64,000 bases of DNA from an uncultured Lachnospiraceae bacterium (lineage in GTDB: Bacteria > Bacillota > Clostridia > Lachnospirales > Lachnospiraceae): NCBI GenBank assembly GCA_910584585.1, contig CAJUBP010000002.1, forward strand, positions 124,001 through 188,000. The letters are read 5' to 3'. The notes beneath the pieces are model-generated. The model worked only from the letters and a program-made list of their open reading frames with translations, was not told where the DNA came from and did not search any database. Shown in pieces: positions 52,779 to 61,518 of the stretch. The translations under genes were made by a program, and so were the position numbers. Position 1 is the stretch's first letter, and every line of letters begins with the position of its first letter.

Positions 52779-55059
52779 GTTTTGCCCGCCGTTTCATTGC
52801 TTTGATGCGTTTCTTTGCGTCTTTTTTTATGATTTTTGATTGACGGATACTGGAAATGGCCGCCCCCATTGACATGCCGGAATTTGCAGTTTCCCAGGCC
52901 TGCTCATCCAGGAGCTGGCATGCAAGCTCCAGATAGTGAAGATTTCCGTCTCCCAGACATCCTAAGTAATAATACAAAAGCGCTAGCGCGTTTCGGGATT
53001 GAGATAGTCCGGAAGTTTCCCACAGGCTGGTATGGATTGTGAGGCTTTTGGCAAGAAGATCTTCTGCTTTCTGATCATTTCCCTGTTCTTTCGCCAGGAC
53101 GCCGTATGTCATGCAGAGATTTCCCAAATGCTGCTTATCTGTAAGGCTGCCCGCCGTCTCCGTTTCGGCGGAGTCATGGATTGCCAGGCTAAAATCATAA
53201 CATCTCTCTGCCTGGGCGGATCCGCCTTCTTTTTGGCAGACATTCCCCATCTTTTCATAGGCTGCCGCCAGAAGGAGCCATTCATTTGATGAAGCATTCG
53301 CTTCCTTTGCAATACTTTCGCTGATGGAAAGGAAGTTGTGATAGTACTGATGGGCATCCGTTAGATTATGCCGGAGTTCGCAGAGGGCGCCCAAGCCCAT
53401 GTAGATCTCCGCCAATGCCTGCCGGTCTTCATTTTCCCCTGTTTTTGACACGAGGGATTCCAGTATGGATCGGGCTTTTTGCAGGCATTCCCAGGCTTCG
53501 GGATATCTTTTTAATTTTCGGCAGATAAAGCCCAGATTCTGGTAAATCAGCGCTGATAACTGTGCTCTGCCAGAAGACGGGAAAGATTCGTCTCCAGGGA
53601 TGGTTTCCATGGCGGAATCTGCCTGGGAGTAATATTCATAAGCTGGGAGCAGTTCTCCTTTCGCAATACACAGATCCCCTAATGCGGCAGAGACGATTGT
53701 CTGAAGCAGCGGGGCATTGAGCTGGCATGTGTGCTCCTGAGCAAGTATTTCTTCCATTTTGAGATAGGCGTCTTCTGCCAAAGTCAGATCTCCGTGGATC
53801 GATAGGCAGTTTTCAGCGAATGAAAGAAGCGCCCACAGATAGTTGTCGTTGCATTTGGATTCAGCGGCAGAATCGGGCGGCAGAGCAGGCGCGGCATCCA
53901 GCCTGGGAAGTCTGCGGTTTTCATAATAGGCCTTCCCTTCGGCAATGACCAACTGTTCTGACCATGCCAGCGCGACGTCATAGTCCCGTTCTGTGCCATC
54001 TCCCATAAGGTACAGGCTGGCCAGATGTTCCATAGCCTCCGGCAGACCGGCCCTGGCAGCGGCAGTGATGAGGGCAATTCCTTTTTGCTTATTGACCTCC
54101 GTATCAATTCCAGACAGGAAGGCATAACCGATTAGGTAATCATGCTGTGGGGAGTTTTCGGGCTCTTTTGGCATCTGCCGCAGATGTTTTTCCAGAGCGC
54201 CGGTTAAGGCCTCCTTGTCCGCAGCGGGCACGCAGGGAGGAATTCCCGGGTATTTTTCCTGTAATTCCAGGGCGTCGGTTTCTTGCATTACGATGGGAAG
54301 AATGGCTTTTTTCTCCTGCAGAGCCAGGGGATATTCCGTTGTCATCACATAATTATCTTCTATCAGCAGGTTTGGAGTAACAGCCATTACAAACAAATCG
54401 CAGGTTTGGATAGCTGTTTGAATGCCGGAACTAAAGTTCTCCCCGCCAGTGAGGTATTCGTCATACCAGACGGCGGCGTCCCGGCAGATATCTGTCTCAT
54501 GGATTAGATGCATAAGCCTTCGGGCATATGCCTGATCTTGTTTTCGGTAACTGAGGAAAATGTGGGCGCAGAAAGCGGCGCGTACTCTTTGAGTCAGCGT
54601 ATCTCCGGCTAAAATACGGGAGAGATAATGCTCTAGCCGGTCTTCATAGAGAAACGAAACGATTTCTTTGCTGCGAAGATCTACAAGCTGAAGTTCTCCG
54701 CATGTTTCGTTGAAAAGTTCTTCCAGCCCTTTTTCCTGCAGCAGCGGCAGAACGGGAATCTTCTGCTCCATTGCGTAGGGAAATTCCAGATCCCGGGCCC
54801 GGTTCGTTTTTGTGAGAAATGCTTTGGTAACGGGAATTACAAACAGGCGCATGCCGGATAAAGCCTGCAGAAATTCCTCTGGATTTTCCGGCTCTGATTG
54901 GCTGTTATCATACCAGACGGCGCAGTCTTCCCGCTCCAGAATTTCATCTGTCAGGACATCGAAATATGCTTCGAAATCTGCAGGATGGCAGGAAAAGTAG
55001 ACCTTTGCTTTTCCAAATGGATTGGAATTCCCCCTGGTTCTGTAATTTAGTTTCATCAT
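52765..55059 (-). CDS. double-TIR protein with Sel1/TPR repeats
   Basis: 764 residues. The first TIR-like domain starts near 16 (GKAKVYFSCHPADFEAYFDV) and ends near 105 (EFPYAMEQKIPVLPLL). The second starts near 163 (AHIFLSYRKQDQAYARRLMH) and includes TTEYPLALQEKKAILPIVM. A Sel1-like repeat (AGLPEAMEHLASLYLMGDGT) and several tetratricopeptide repeats fill 300-740. TPR arrays usually bind a protein ligand, so this could be a self-contained sensor-effector. AAAGGAG precedes the paired ATGs at 55059/55056. Its GC content is clearly above that of the TIR operon to its left, suggesting a separate origin. Confidence 0.82.
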   Translation of the reverse strand: MMKLNYRTRGNSNPFGKAKVYFSCHPADFEAYFDVLTDEILEREDCAVWYDNSQSEPENPEEFLQALSGMRLFVIPVTKAFLTKTNRARDLEFPYAMEQKIPVLPLLQEKGLEELFNETCGELQLVDLRSKEIVSFLYEDRLEHYLSRILAGDTLTQRVRAAFCAHIFLSYRKQDQAYARRLMHLIHETDICRDAAVWYDEYLTGGENFSSGIQTAIQTCDLFVMAVTPNLLIEDNYVMTTEYPLALQEKKAILPIVMQETDALELQEKYPGIPPCVPAADKEALTGALEKHLRQMPKEPENSPQHDYLIGYAFLSGIDTEVNKQKGIALITAAARAGLPEAMEHLASLYLMGDGTERDYDVALAWSEQLVIAEGKAYYENRRLPRLDAAPALPPDSAAESKCNDNYLWALLSFAENCLSIHGDLTLAEDAYLKMEEILAQEHTCQLNAPLLQTIVSAALGDLCIAKGELLPAYEYYSQADSAMETIPGDESFPSSGRAQLSALIYQNLGFICRKLKRYPEAWECLQKARSILESLVSKTGENEDRQALAEIYMGLGALCELRHNLTDAHQYYHNFLSISESIAKEANASSNEWLLLAAAYEKMGNVCQKEGGSAQAERCYDFSLAIHDSAETETAGSLTDKQHLGNLCMTYGVLAKEQGNDQKAEDLLAKSLTIHTSLWETSGLSQSRNALALLYYYLGCLGDGNLHYLELACQLLDEQAWETANSGMSMGAAISSIRQSKIIKKDAKKRIKAMKRRAKHEFH

Positions 55060-55154
55060 AATTTACACTCCTTTTGTTGTGCCTCCGCCGTTAGAACCCC
55101 GCCGAAAGGCCTTATAATGTTCCTGTCCGGTTTAGAAGCATCAAAAATGACACA

Positions 55155-55985
55155 TTACAGCCCTCGTCGGAACACTTCATAATGTTCTGTCTCCCCCACC
55201 AGTTCATACCCAATATTCCCGAAATATTCCCCCAGTCCTTTTTCCTTATGGGGAATCACATACTGGATCTGATGTTTGTCCATATTTTTTTCCAGGACAG
55301 CCGGATCGATCTGAATCCCGTAGTACAAGACCAGCGTCAGAATCCGCCGGCTGTTTTTCTTATCCAGCACCCGCTGGACCTGAGCCGAATCAGCGGCATT
55401 CACAGACCAGTCAGCCATGTCCTTCCTGCGGATGGCGTTTAGGAGGGAGGCGTCATATTGCCGCAGCTCCAGCAGCTGAATATCTGCGAAAAGGCAGGAT
55501 TTTGGCTCCGGGGTATCGGCGTCTTGTTCAATCATATCGGCGATTTCTATTGTTTCATTTTTAATTTTATAACTGTTTTCGGCGGGAATCATATGATTCC
55601 ATTGGCTTTCCCCGCAAAGGGCAATGACAAAAATGCACAAAATTACGGCTGCAGCCTGTTTCCAGCGTTTAGACAGCGCGTAAACCAGCCAGACAAGCGC
55701 AAAGGCAAGGACGAGGTTCACCGGCAGAAGCCAGTAAATCCGCCGGATTCTGGGGGCAAGGCCGATTTTATCCGCAATTGGGATCATGAGATAAGGGTTA
55801 AACACAGTAAAAAACGCAAACAGGACCGGATACACAAAGAATGATTTCAGGTTTTGCTTCTTCCGGAGCCAGAACACGGCAAGAATTACTGCGTAGGCCA
55901 GGAAAAAGAACTCTATATTCGAGAAAGAATCATCAAACGCTTTATTCAGGAAATCCATTCCCAGTTCATACAAATTCTGCATCAT
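55155..55985 (-). CDS. membrane protein with extracytoplasmic domain (third of a trio)
   Basis: 276 residues. Four hydrophobic segments in the first 130 residues are followed by a soluble domain of about 140 residues ending YVIPHKEKGLGEYFGNIGYE. This shape is seen at the C-terminus of DUF6077/GT-C-like membrane proteins, where the gene can be split in two; here the previous gene supplies the membrane core. The gap to that gene is 20 bases. Likely a sugar-transfer or envelope function; not proven. Confidence 0.6.
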   Translation of the reverse strand: MMQNLYELGMDFLNKAFDDSFSNIEFFFLAYAVILAVFWLRKKQNLKSFFVYPVLFAFFTVFNPYLMIPIADKIGLAPRIRRIYWLLPVNLVLAFALVWLVYALSKRWKQAAAVILCIFVIALCGESQWNHMIPAENSYKIKNETIEIADMIEQDADTPEPKSCLFADIQLLELRQYDASLLNAIRRKDMADWSVNAADSAQVQRVLDKKNSRRILTLVLYYGIQIDPAVLEKNMDKHQIQYVIPHKEKGLGEYFGNIGYELVGETEHYEVFRRGL

Positions 55986-56005
55986 ACGCCTCCTATGTGT
56001 AAATC

Positions 56006-57073
56006 CTATGTGTAGAAAAAGAAATAATGTTTGGTCAAAAGGTAAGCTCCGCCGTACAGGATGCAGGGGATCAGGCAGAGGGCATACCGAATCCAGACGG
56101 AAAAACTTTTTTTCGACAGCCCTAAGGGAATCAGGCAGATGCTCAGTTCAAAGGGCACCATATAAATGGCGGACATATTCAGGCCGAAGCTGGCGGATAT
56201 GACCAGAAACAATTCCAGCCAGTGATTCCGTTCCAGATGATTTCCGGCAATTTTCAAAAAAAGGAGAAAAATCATCGGCAGAATAATGCAGGCCAGAATG
56301 GTTTTCCCTTCAAAAGGCCGGAAAAATAAAAATTCCGCGCTGGTAAACAAGTTAAAGCTGAACAGGTTCAAAAAGAACAGGAAAAATACAAAAGCAACTC
56401 CCTTTTTCCGGTAGTTTTTGCCGAAAAGCTCCAGTCCCAGCTGATAATAGATCAGGTTGGCCAGAATTACCATCAGGGAAGATTCTGCGGTTCTGGTTTC
56501 TATTAAAGGAGGAATTCTCAACAACTGGCACAGGACAGCGCTGTGGTTCTGATAAGTCTCCAACAGATATTCCGCGTTTAATTTTTTCAGCAAAGCGCCG
56601 GTATAAGGGTCATACTGGCTGATTGTGTTGGTGTAGACCGAAGCGCTTACATCGCCGATATAGTAAGACTGATCCCAGAGGGCATAAGTTTCACCGTTGT
56701 AATTCACCAGGATCAGCTGGATCAGAATGAGCAAAACCATTGTGAGAAGGGGCCATTTCTGCTTTGTCAATAAGTTCTTTAAGTAAGATGCCTGTTCCGG
56801 GAAAGATTTCCGGCGAAGCAGGGAAAACAGGAGGAGGACTGCCAGAATCAGAATCCACCAGATCCTTGTCAGCAGAGACAGCGGCTGAAGAGTCAGCTTC
56901 AGAGGAATTGCAATAATCTGGAACAAAAGAAAATAACAGAAAAATCCAAGTAAAATCCGGTAAGTAACGGACTGTTCCTTGGAAGATATTATATATAGAA
57001 ATAAATCTCCTAATATATAGCTGATCATCAGATAAAAAAGGATAATTCCAAAACATAACAGATAATAATTCAT
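56006..57073 (-). CDS. multi-pass membrane protein, DUF6077/GT-C-like
   Basis: 355 residues with around ten hydrophobic segments and few charged loops, including a larger outside loop (GETYALWDQSYYIGDVSASV, YDPYTGALL) that resembles the first loop of GT-C type lipid-linked glycosyltransferases. It lies one base from the previous gene's stop and 20 from the next, so it is in a three-gene operon. The assignment is by topology and loop resemblance. Confidence 0.6.
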   Translation of the reverse strand: MNYYLLCFGIILFYLMISYILGDLFLYIISSKEQSVTYRILLGFFCYFLLFQIIAIPLKLTLQPLSLLTRIWWILILAVLLLFSLLRRKSFPEQASYLKNLLTKQKWPLLTMVLLILIQLILVNYNGETYALWDQSYYIGDVSASVYTNTISQYDPYTGALLKKLNAEYLLETYQNHSAVLCQLLRIPPLIETRTAESSLMVILANLIYYQLGLELFGKNYRKKGVAFVFFLFFLNLFSFNLFTSAEFLFFRPFEGKTILACIILPMIFLLFLKIAGNHLERNHWLELFLVISASFGLNMSAIYMVPFELSICLIPLGLSKKSFSVWIRYALCLIPCILYGGAYLLTKHYFFFYT

Positions 57074-57074
57074 A

Positions 57075-58217
57075 TCAATTCCTCCAAAGTGATTTGACGC
57101 CGTCAGTGATTTGACGCCAAAGCCGTTCTGTGTCCAACATCCCGTAAAGGAACAGCAAAACAGGATACATGGCCGTAATCAGCGCCCGGGAGGAAAGTGT
57201 TGCGTGAACCAGTCCCCGGGCAGGAGTAAGCAGATAAAACACAAAAGGCAGCAGGCTGATAAAAACAAGGGGAACAAGGGCAAGGCAGGCGCGCCGCACT
57301 CTGTGTCCCGCTGCAAATAATCCAAGGTAGATTACCGTTAAAATCAGCAGCAGAATGACCAGTGTTTTCATCCCGAAATCCGCCCTGGAGAGGAATTCTC
57401 TCAGATTATTGTACAAAGACAGCGGGATCTGGGAGAGAGAATGGATCGAGCCGAAATTTTCCTCCCACAGCCTTTTCAGATATTCCGGAAAAAAGTTTTT
57501 TCCTGTGGCCAGTACCGTAATCAGCCATTTGGTGATTGTCAAAAATGCGCAGCCCAGGCTCCAGGAAATGGAACAATATGCCAGAATGCCCGGGATGCCC
57601 GTAATGTTGCTGAACTTTCGGAGGGAAAGAAAAGCAATGGTAAGGGGAATTCCCAGGGTAAGAATGGGGATAGTTCCGGTATCCAGAAAAACAGTAACTG
57701 CTCCAATGGCATAAAATATCAGGTATAAACGGCTGGGATCCTCCTTCTCATAGCGGGGCGTTTTCCCAAGCAGGATCAGAATGGCCGCAAACGTAATCAG
57801 AAAGCAGCCGGCCTGGGAAAGGGAATAGGACACCGGCAGGATATCCGCCCACAGGAAAGAAAAAAGGAACAGAAATCCGAAAGGGGGAGACAGTTTTCTG
57901 CTGATTTGCATGGCGGCGCTAAAGAACATCAGAAAAAACGCGATCATGCACAAATAGCGGATCTGCCCTGTGCTAAACAGAGACAGCAGCGGCCGGAACA
58001 GTACCTGGACGCCGTTCCAGCGGTAGCCGCTGTTCTGTCCCAGCAGGCTGTTCCAGAGAGTGGAATATTCCGGATTGCGGGGAAGAAAAGAGATGGAATG
58101 CTCCAGAATCTGTTCTTCCGGTATCCAATGGACTGCAAACAGCAGAAAAAGAAATAAAACAGTCAGAAAAAAATGCAATTTACAAAAAGAAAAAAGTTTA
58201 TTTGAAACAGATTTCAT
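57075..58217 (-). CDS. multi-pass membrane protein, GT-C-like (first of a trio)
   Basis: 380 residues from the ATG at 58217; the open frame extends further but without a ribosome site. Around nine membrane segments, with an outside loop after the first (HWIPEEQILEHSISFLPRN, then LWNSLLGQNSGYRWNGVQ) as in DUF6056/GT-C-like proteins. It heads the operon with 56006 and 55155. A LytR-CpsA-Psr gene lies on the other side of a small palindromic element, fitting an envelope-polymer role. Confidence 0.6.
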   Translation of the reverse strand: MKSVSNKLFSFCKLHFFLTVLFLFLLFAVHWIPEEQILEHSISFLPRNPEYSTLWNSLLGQNSGYRWNGVQVLFRPLLSLFSTGQIRYLCMIAFFLMFFSAAMQISRKLSPPFGFLFLFSFLWADILPVSYSLSQAGCFLITFAAILILLGKTPRYEKEDPSRLYLIFYAIGAVTVFLDTGTIPILTLGIPLTIAFLSLRKFSNITGIPGILAYCSISWSLGCAFLTITKWLITVLATGKNFFPEYLKRLWEENFGSIHSLSQIPLSLYNNLREFLSRADFGMKTLVILLLILTVIYLGLFAAGHRVRRACLALVPLVFISLLPFVFYLLTPARGLVHATLSSRALITAMYPVLLFLYGMLDTERLWRQITDGVKSLWRN

Positions 58218-58330
58218 AATTAATACCCCGAATCTTTTGCTTTTGTTGAGAGCGGTTTTATATCTTGCGGGAACTGCTGTAACGCCAATTTGTTCCCGAT
58301 GCCGCAATGAAACCGCAATACTAGTGTAAC

Positions 58331-58496
58331 CTAGAGCGTGTCTTAAAATTCATTCCCGCCATCTGTATCCCCCACTTAGCGCGATATTTGCGCCAAATTC
58401 AGGTTACATAGCCCGCTATGCGCCCTTCATTTGGCACAAATCTCCCACCAAGTGGAGAATACATCTGTCAGAAAGCAATTTTAAGACACGCTCTAG
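58331..58496. repeat. MITE-like element with perfect 20-bp terminal inverted repeats
   Basis: CTAGAGCGTGTCTTAAAATT (58331-58350) is the exact inverse of 58477-58496. The 166-bp element has no ORF and lies between divergent genes. An internal hairpin is possible from CCACTT and AAGTGG. CTAG at each end may be part of the repeat or a palindromic target. A near-identical solo end occurs at 33313. Confidence 0.75.
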
Positions 58497-58550
58497 TTTA
58501 CCTTACATCAGGCAGGAAAGCAATAGAAGAAATGGAAAATATGTGTAGAA

Positions 58551-58574
58551 AAACCCCGGGGTTTATGATATACT
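58551..58574 (+). promoter_or_regulatory. palindromic operator and -10 box ahead of the LCP gene
   Basis: The perfect palindrome AAACCCCGGGGTTT at 58551-58564 is followed by TATACT at 58569-58574 (TGATATACT, an extended -10). The palindrome sits where a spacer would be, so a bound repressor would block polymerase. No clear -35 is seen. Confidence 0.5.
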
Positions 58575-58658
58575 CACTAGGAATCAGTATGAAAACAGCA
58601 CAAAACCGGGTAAAATATATACTCGAGAGCATACAAAACCGGCAAGGAGGACAGGAAC

Positions 58659-59741
58659 ATGGCGAGAGATACACGGAACCAGGCAGAATACGGCAGAAAG
58701 AAAAAGAAGAAAACCAACCGGAAGAAGCGTCAGCAGAGGAAGATTATACTGGCAATACTGGCAGTAATCCTTGCGCTGATTGGATTGGCGGCAGCCTATG
58801 CCTGGAGCAAATTCGGAAAGATGGGAAGGATTGACATCAAGGATAAGGATGTTAAGATAAATGATATGTCTGTGGACACCCAGAAAACATTGGAGGGATA
58901 TGACAATATTGCCCTTTTTGGATTGGACAACCGTTCCACCGGCAATTTTGAAAGAGGAAACAGCGATACCATTATCGTGGTAAGCATTAATAAGAAATCG
59001 GGAGAGATCCGGATGGCTTCTGTTTACCGGGATACGTATCTGGATATCGGGGATAATACCTTCCGCAAGGCCAACGCGGCCTATGCCAACGGCGGCCCCA
59101 AGCAGGCCATAGAGATGCTGAATAAAAACCTGGATCTGGATATCACAGATTATGTCAGCGTGGATTTCAGCGCGTTAGTGGACGCCATCGACGCTTTAGG
59201 AGGCATTGAACTGGATATTACGGCGGAAGAAGCGGAATGGCTCAACGGTTATATTGTGGAGACCAATGAAGTGACCGGCCACAACAGCGGCCCGGTATCG
59301 CCGGGAGAAAATGTTCATGTGGACGGAGTGCAGGCAACCTCATACGCCAGAATCCGGTATGTGGGTCTGGATTATCAGCGGACGGAACGGCAGCGGACGG
59401 TAATTACCAAGATGTTTGAGAAGGCAAAGCAGTGTGATTTAATGACCTTAAACGCTCTTCTGGACAAAATGCTGCCCCAGATTTCCACCAGCTTAAGCAT
59501 GACGGAAATGTTAGGGCTTGCAGGAAATGTTACCAAGTACCATATGGGAGAAAACACAGGATTTCCTTTTGATAAGGTGACGCCAGGCAGTGTAGGAAGC
59601 GCCGGGGATGCGGTAGTTCCGGTGAATCTGGCAGGAAATGTAGCGCAGCTTCACGCATTTTTGTACGATAACGAAAGTTATACGCCTTCAGAGACTGTTC
59701 AGAGCGTCAGCGCGGCCATTCAGTCGAATACAGGTTATTAA
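58659..59741 (+). CDS. LytR-CpsA-Psr (LCP) cell-wall polymer ligase
   Basis: Membrane-anchored phosphotransferase that attaches teichoic-acid-like or capsular polymers to peptidoglycan on the outer face. 360 residues: a very basic N-terminus (RKKKKKTNRKKRQQRK), one membrane segment at about 29-47, and an LCP domain from about 80 to 270 with NSDTIIVVSINKKSGEIRMA, SVYRDTYLDI and YARIRYVGLDYQRTERQR, which supply the conserved Asp and Arg residues that bind the pyrophosphate lipid. GGAGG precedes the ATG. It may attach the polymer made by the left-hand locus, but the distance makes that a guess. Confidence 0.9.
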   Translation: MARDTRNQAEYGRKKKKKTNRKKRQQRKIILAILAVILALIGLAAAYAWSKFGKMGRIDIKDKDVKINDMSVDTQKTLEGYDNIALFGLDNRSTGNFERGNSDTIIVVSINKKSGEIRMASVYRDTYLDIGDNTFRKANAAYANGGPKQAIEMLNKNLDLDITDYVSVDFSALVDAIDALGGIELDITAEEAEWLNGYIVETNEVTGHNSGPVSPGENVHVDGVQATSYARIRYVGLDYQRTERQRTVITKMFEKAKQCDLMTLNALLDKMLPQISTSLSMTEMLGLAGNVTKYHMGENTGFPFDKVTPGSVGSAGDAVVPVNLAGNVAQLHAFLYDNESYTPSETVQSVSAAIQSNTGY

Positions 59742-59769
59742 TAGTATAGAAGGGTGATCTCCATGGGGC

Positions 59770-59824
59770 GCCGGAAAATGAAATGCAGCCGTAAGGCATT
59801 GCGGAAAACCATTCATTTTCCGGC
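59770..59824 (+). terminator. 13-bp hairpin after the LCP gene
   Basis: GCCGGAAAATGAA at 59770-59782 pairs exactly with TTCATTTTCCGGC at 59812-59824. The loop is 29 bases and there is no T-run, so termination is uncertain. Confidence 0.4.
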
Positions 59825-59878
59825 AGAGCGGAGAAGGAATTAGGAGGAGTTGCAAAACAGTTCCATATGGGAGATAGC

Positions 59879-61207
59879 ATGTTTATAAAAGAAAATCAAA
59901 ATACAGAATGGAAAGAATCCTGGCGTGATGAGTATTTAAAATGGATTTGTGGTTTTGCAAATGCCCAAGGTGGCCGAATATTCATTGGAATCGATGATGG
60001 TGGCAGGATAATTGGAGTTTCGGACAGCGATAAATTAATGGAGGATATCCCCAATAAAGTTAGAGATATTCTTGGAATAATTGTGGATGTGAATTTACTG
60101 CAGAAAGACGGAAGAGACTATATAGAAATATGTGTCAATCCCAGCAGTTATCCGGTAAATTTCAAGGGAGAATATCATTATCGAAGCGGCAGTACAAAAC
60201 AGCTTCTTCGAGGAGCAGTTTTGACAGAGTTTTTGTTGTCTAAAACTGGATATAAATGGGATGCAGTTCCAGTGGACGGAGTGACAGTTGAAGACTTGGA
60301 TAAAGAGAGTTTCGATATCTTTCGCCGTGAGGCTTTGCGCAGCGGACGAATGGTGGAAGAAGATTTGAGTATGAATAATGAGCAGCTTTTGGACAGCCTT
60401 GGTTTGATTGAAAGCGGGAAGTTAAAGAGGGCGGCAGTCTTATTGTTTCATCGTAATCCGGAAAAGTGGGTCACTGGTGCTTATATTAAAATTGGTTTTT
60501 TTGGGGAAGGTTCCGATCTGCGTTACCAGGATGAAATCCATGGTTCGTTATTCATACAAGCAGAACGGGTTATTGAGTTAATTTATTTGAAGTATATGAA
60601 GGCGATTATTTCATATGATAATGTCACGAGGATAGAAACCTATCCGCTCCCGAAGGCAGCAGTCAGAGAGGCTGTGTATAATGCCATCATACATTCTAAT
60701 TACGCGGCATTGATACCAATACAAATTCGAATTCATGAGGATGCGGTATATATTAGTAATGATTGTGTTTTTCCAGTTGGCTGGACGGTAGAAACACTGA
60801 TGGAACGGCATCGTTCTGTACCTTATAACCCCAATATAGCCAATGGATTTTTTTGTGCGGGTTTTGTTGAAACGTGGGGGCGTGGGATTGAGAAAATATG
60901 TGAGGCATGTAAAAGCCATGGTGTGCCGATGCCGGAATATACGCTTCACGTGGAAGATATTATGGTAAAGTTTATTCCGTTAAAGAAATCTAAAGTGTCA
61001 AATGGGCCAAATGGCACTTTAGATGGCACTTTAGAAGAAAATATATTATCGGCAATAAGAGAGAATCCCAATACCACACAATCTCAGATTGCTTCAAAAG
61101 CAGGGTGTTCAGAAAGAAAAGTGAAGCGGATGATGAAAGGTATGATTGAAAAAGGCATAATTGAACGTGTCGGAGGGCGCAAAATGGGAAAATGGATTGA
61201 AAAATAA
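59879..61207 (+). CDS. AlbA_2/Schlafen-type ATP-binding transcriptional regulator
   Basis: 442 residues from the ATG at 59879 (GGGAG upstream; ATG 59867 is also open). The N-terminal AlbA_2 domain has TEWKESWRDEYLKWICGFAN, then GGRIFIGIDDGGRIIGV. The middle region is an HATPase-like C-terminal module (VREAVYNAIIHSNY, GRGIEKICEACKSHG). A winged-helix domain ends the protein (TTQSQIASKAGCSERKVKRM). Such proteins are common in Clostridia and are thought to be DNA-binding regulators, sometimes defence-linked. No target site is evident. Confidence 0.85.
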   Translation: MFIKENQNTEWKESWRDEYLKWICGFANAQGGRIFIGIDDGGRIIGVSDSDKLMEDIPNKVRDILGIIVDVNLLQKDGRDYIEICVNPSSYPVNFKGEYHYRSGSTKQLLRGAVLTEFLLSKTGYKWDAVPVDGVTVEDLDKESFDIFRREALRSGRMVEEDLSMNNEQLLDSLGLIESGKLKRAAVLLFHRNPEKWVTGAYIKIGFFGEGSDLRYQDEIHGSLFIQAERVIELIYLKYMKAIISYDNVTRIETYPLPKAAVREAVYNAIIHSNYAALIPIQIRIHEDAVYISNDCVFPVGWTVETLMERHRSVPYNPNIANGFFCAGFVETWGRGIEKICEACKSHGVPMPEYTLHVEDIMVKFIPLKKSKVSNGPNGTLDGTLEENILSAIRENPNTTQSQIASKAGCSERKVKRMMKGMIEKGIIERVGGRKMGKWIEK

Positions 61208-61268
61208 AAAAGCAGTGTATTTGCCTGAGAATAATCTAAGAAAGATAAGATTCCATTATATCAAATCG

Positions 61269-61371
61269 AATGGGGCTGTCAGGGAAAGGTGAATTTTCAC
61301 AATATGCAGCTATGAATCGTTGAGTTTCAAGCTTATATTGTGTACAAATTTTATTTTCCGACAGCCCCATT
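61269..61371. repeat. MITE-like element, about 103 bp
   Basis: AATGGGGCTGTC (61269-61280) is inverse to GACAGCCCCATT (61360-61371), with the similarity continuing inward (GGGAAA/TTTTCC). No ORF. It is related to the decayed copy at 45181. It lies in the otherwise empty gap 61208-61518. Confidence 0.65.
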
Positions 61372-61518
61372 AGGTATGGAACTAGAGCGTATAAATGTAA
61401 AATTTATGTAAGTTTCTGGCAGATGGTTGTGCGGGAGAAAAAATTATGATAGGATAAAAAACGACCCGAGATGACAGGAGATACAAAGGAATTTTTGAAC
61501 AGAAACGGAGTGTACAGG

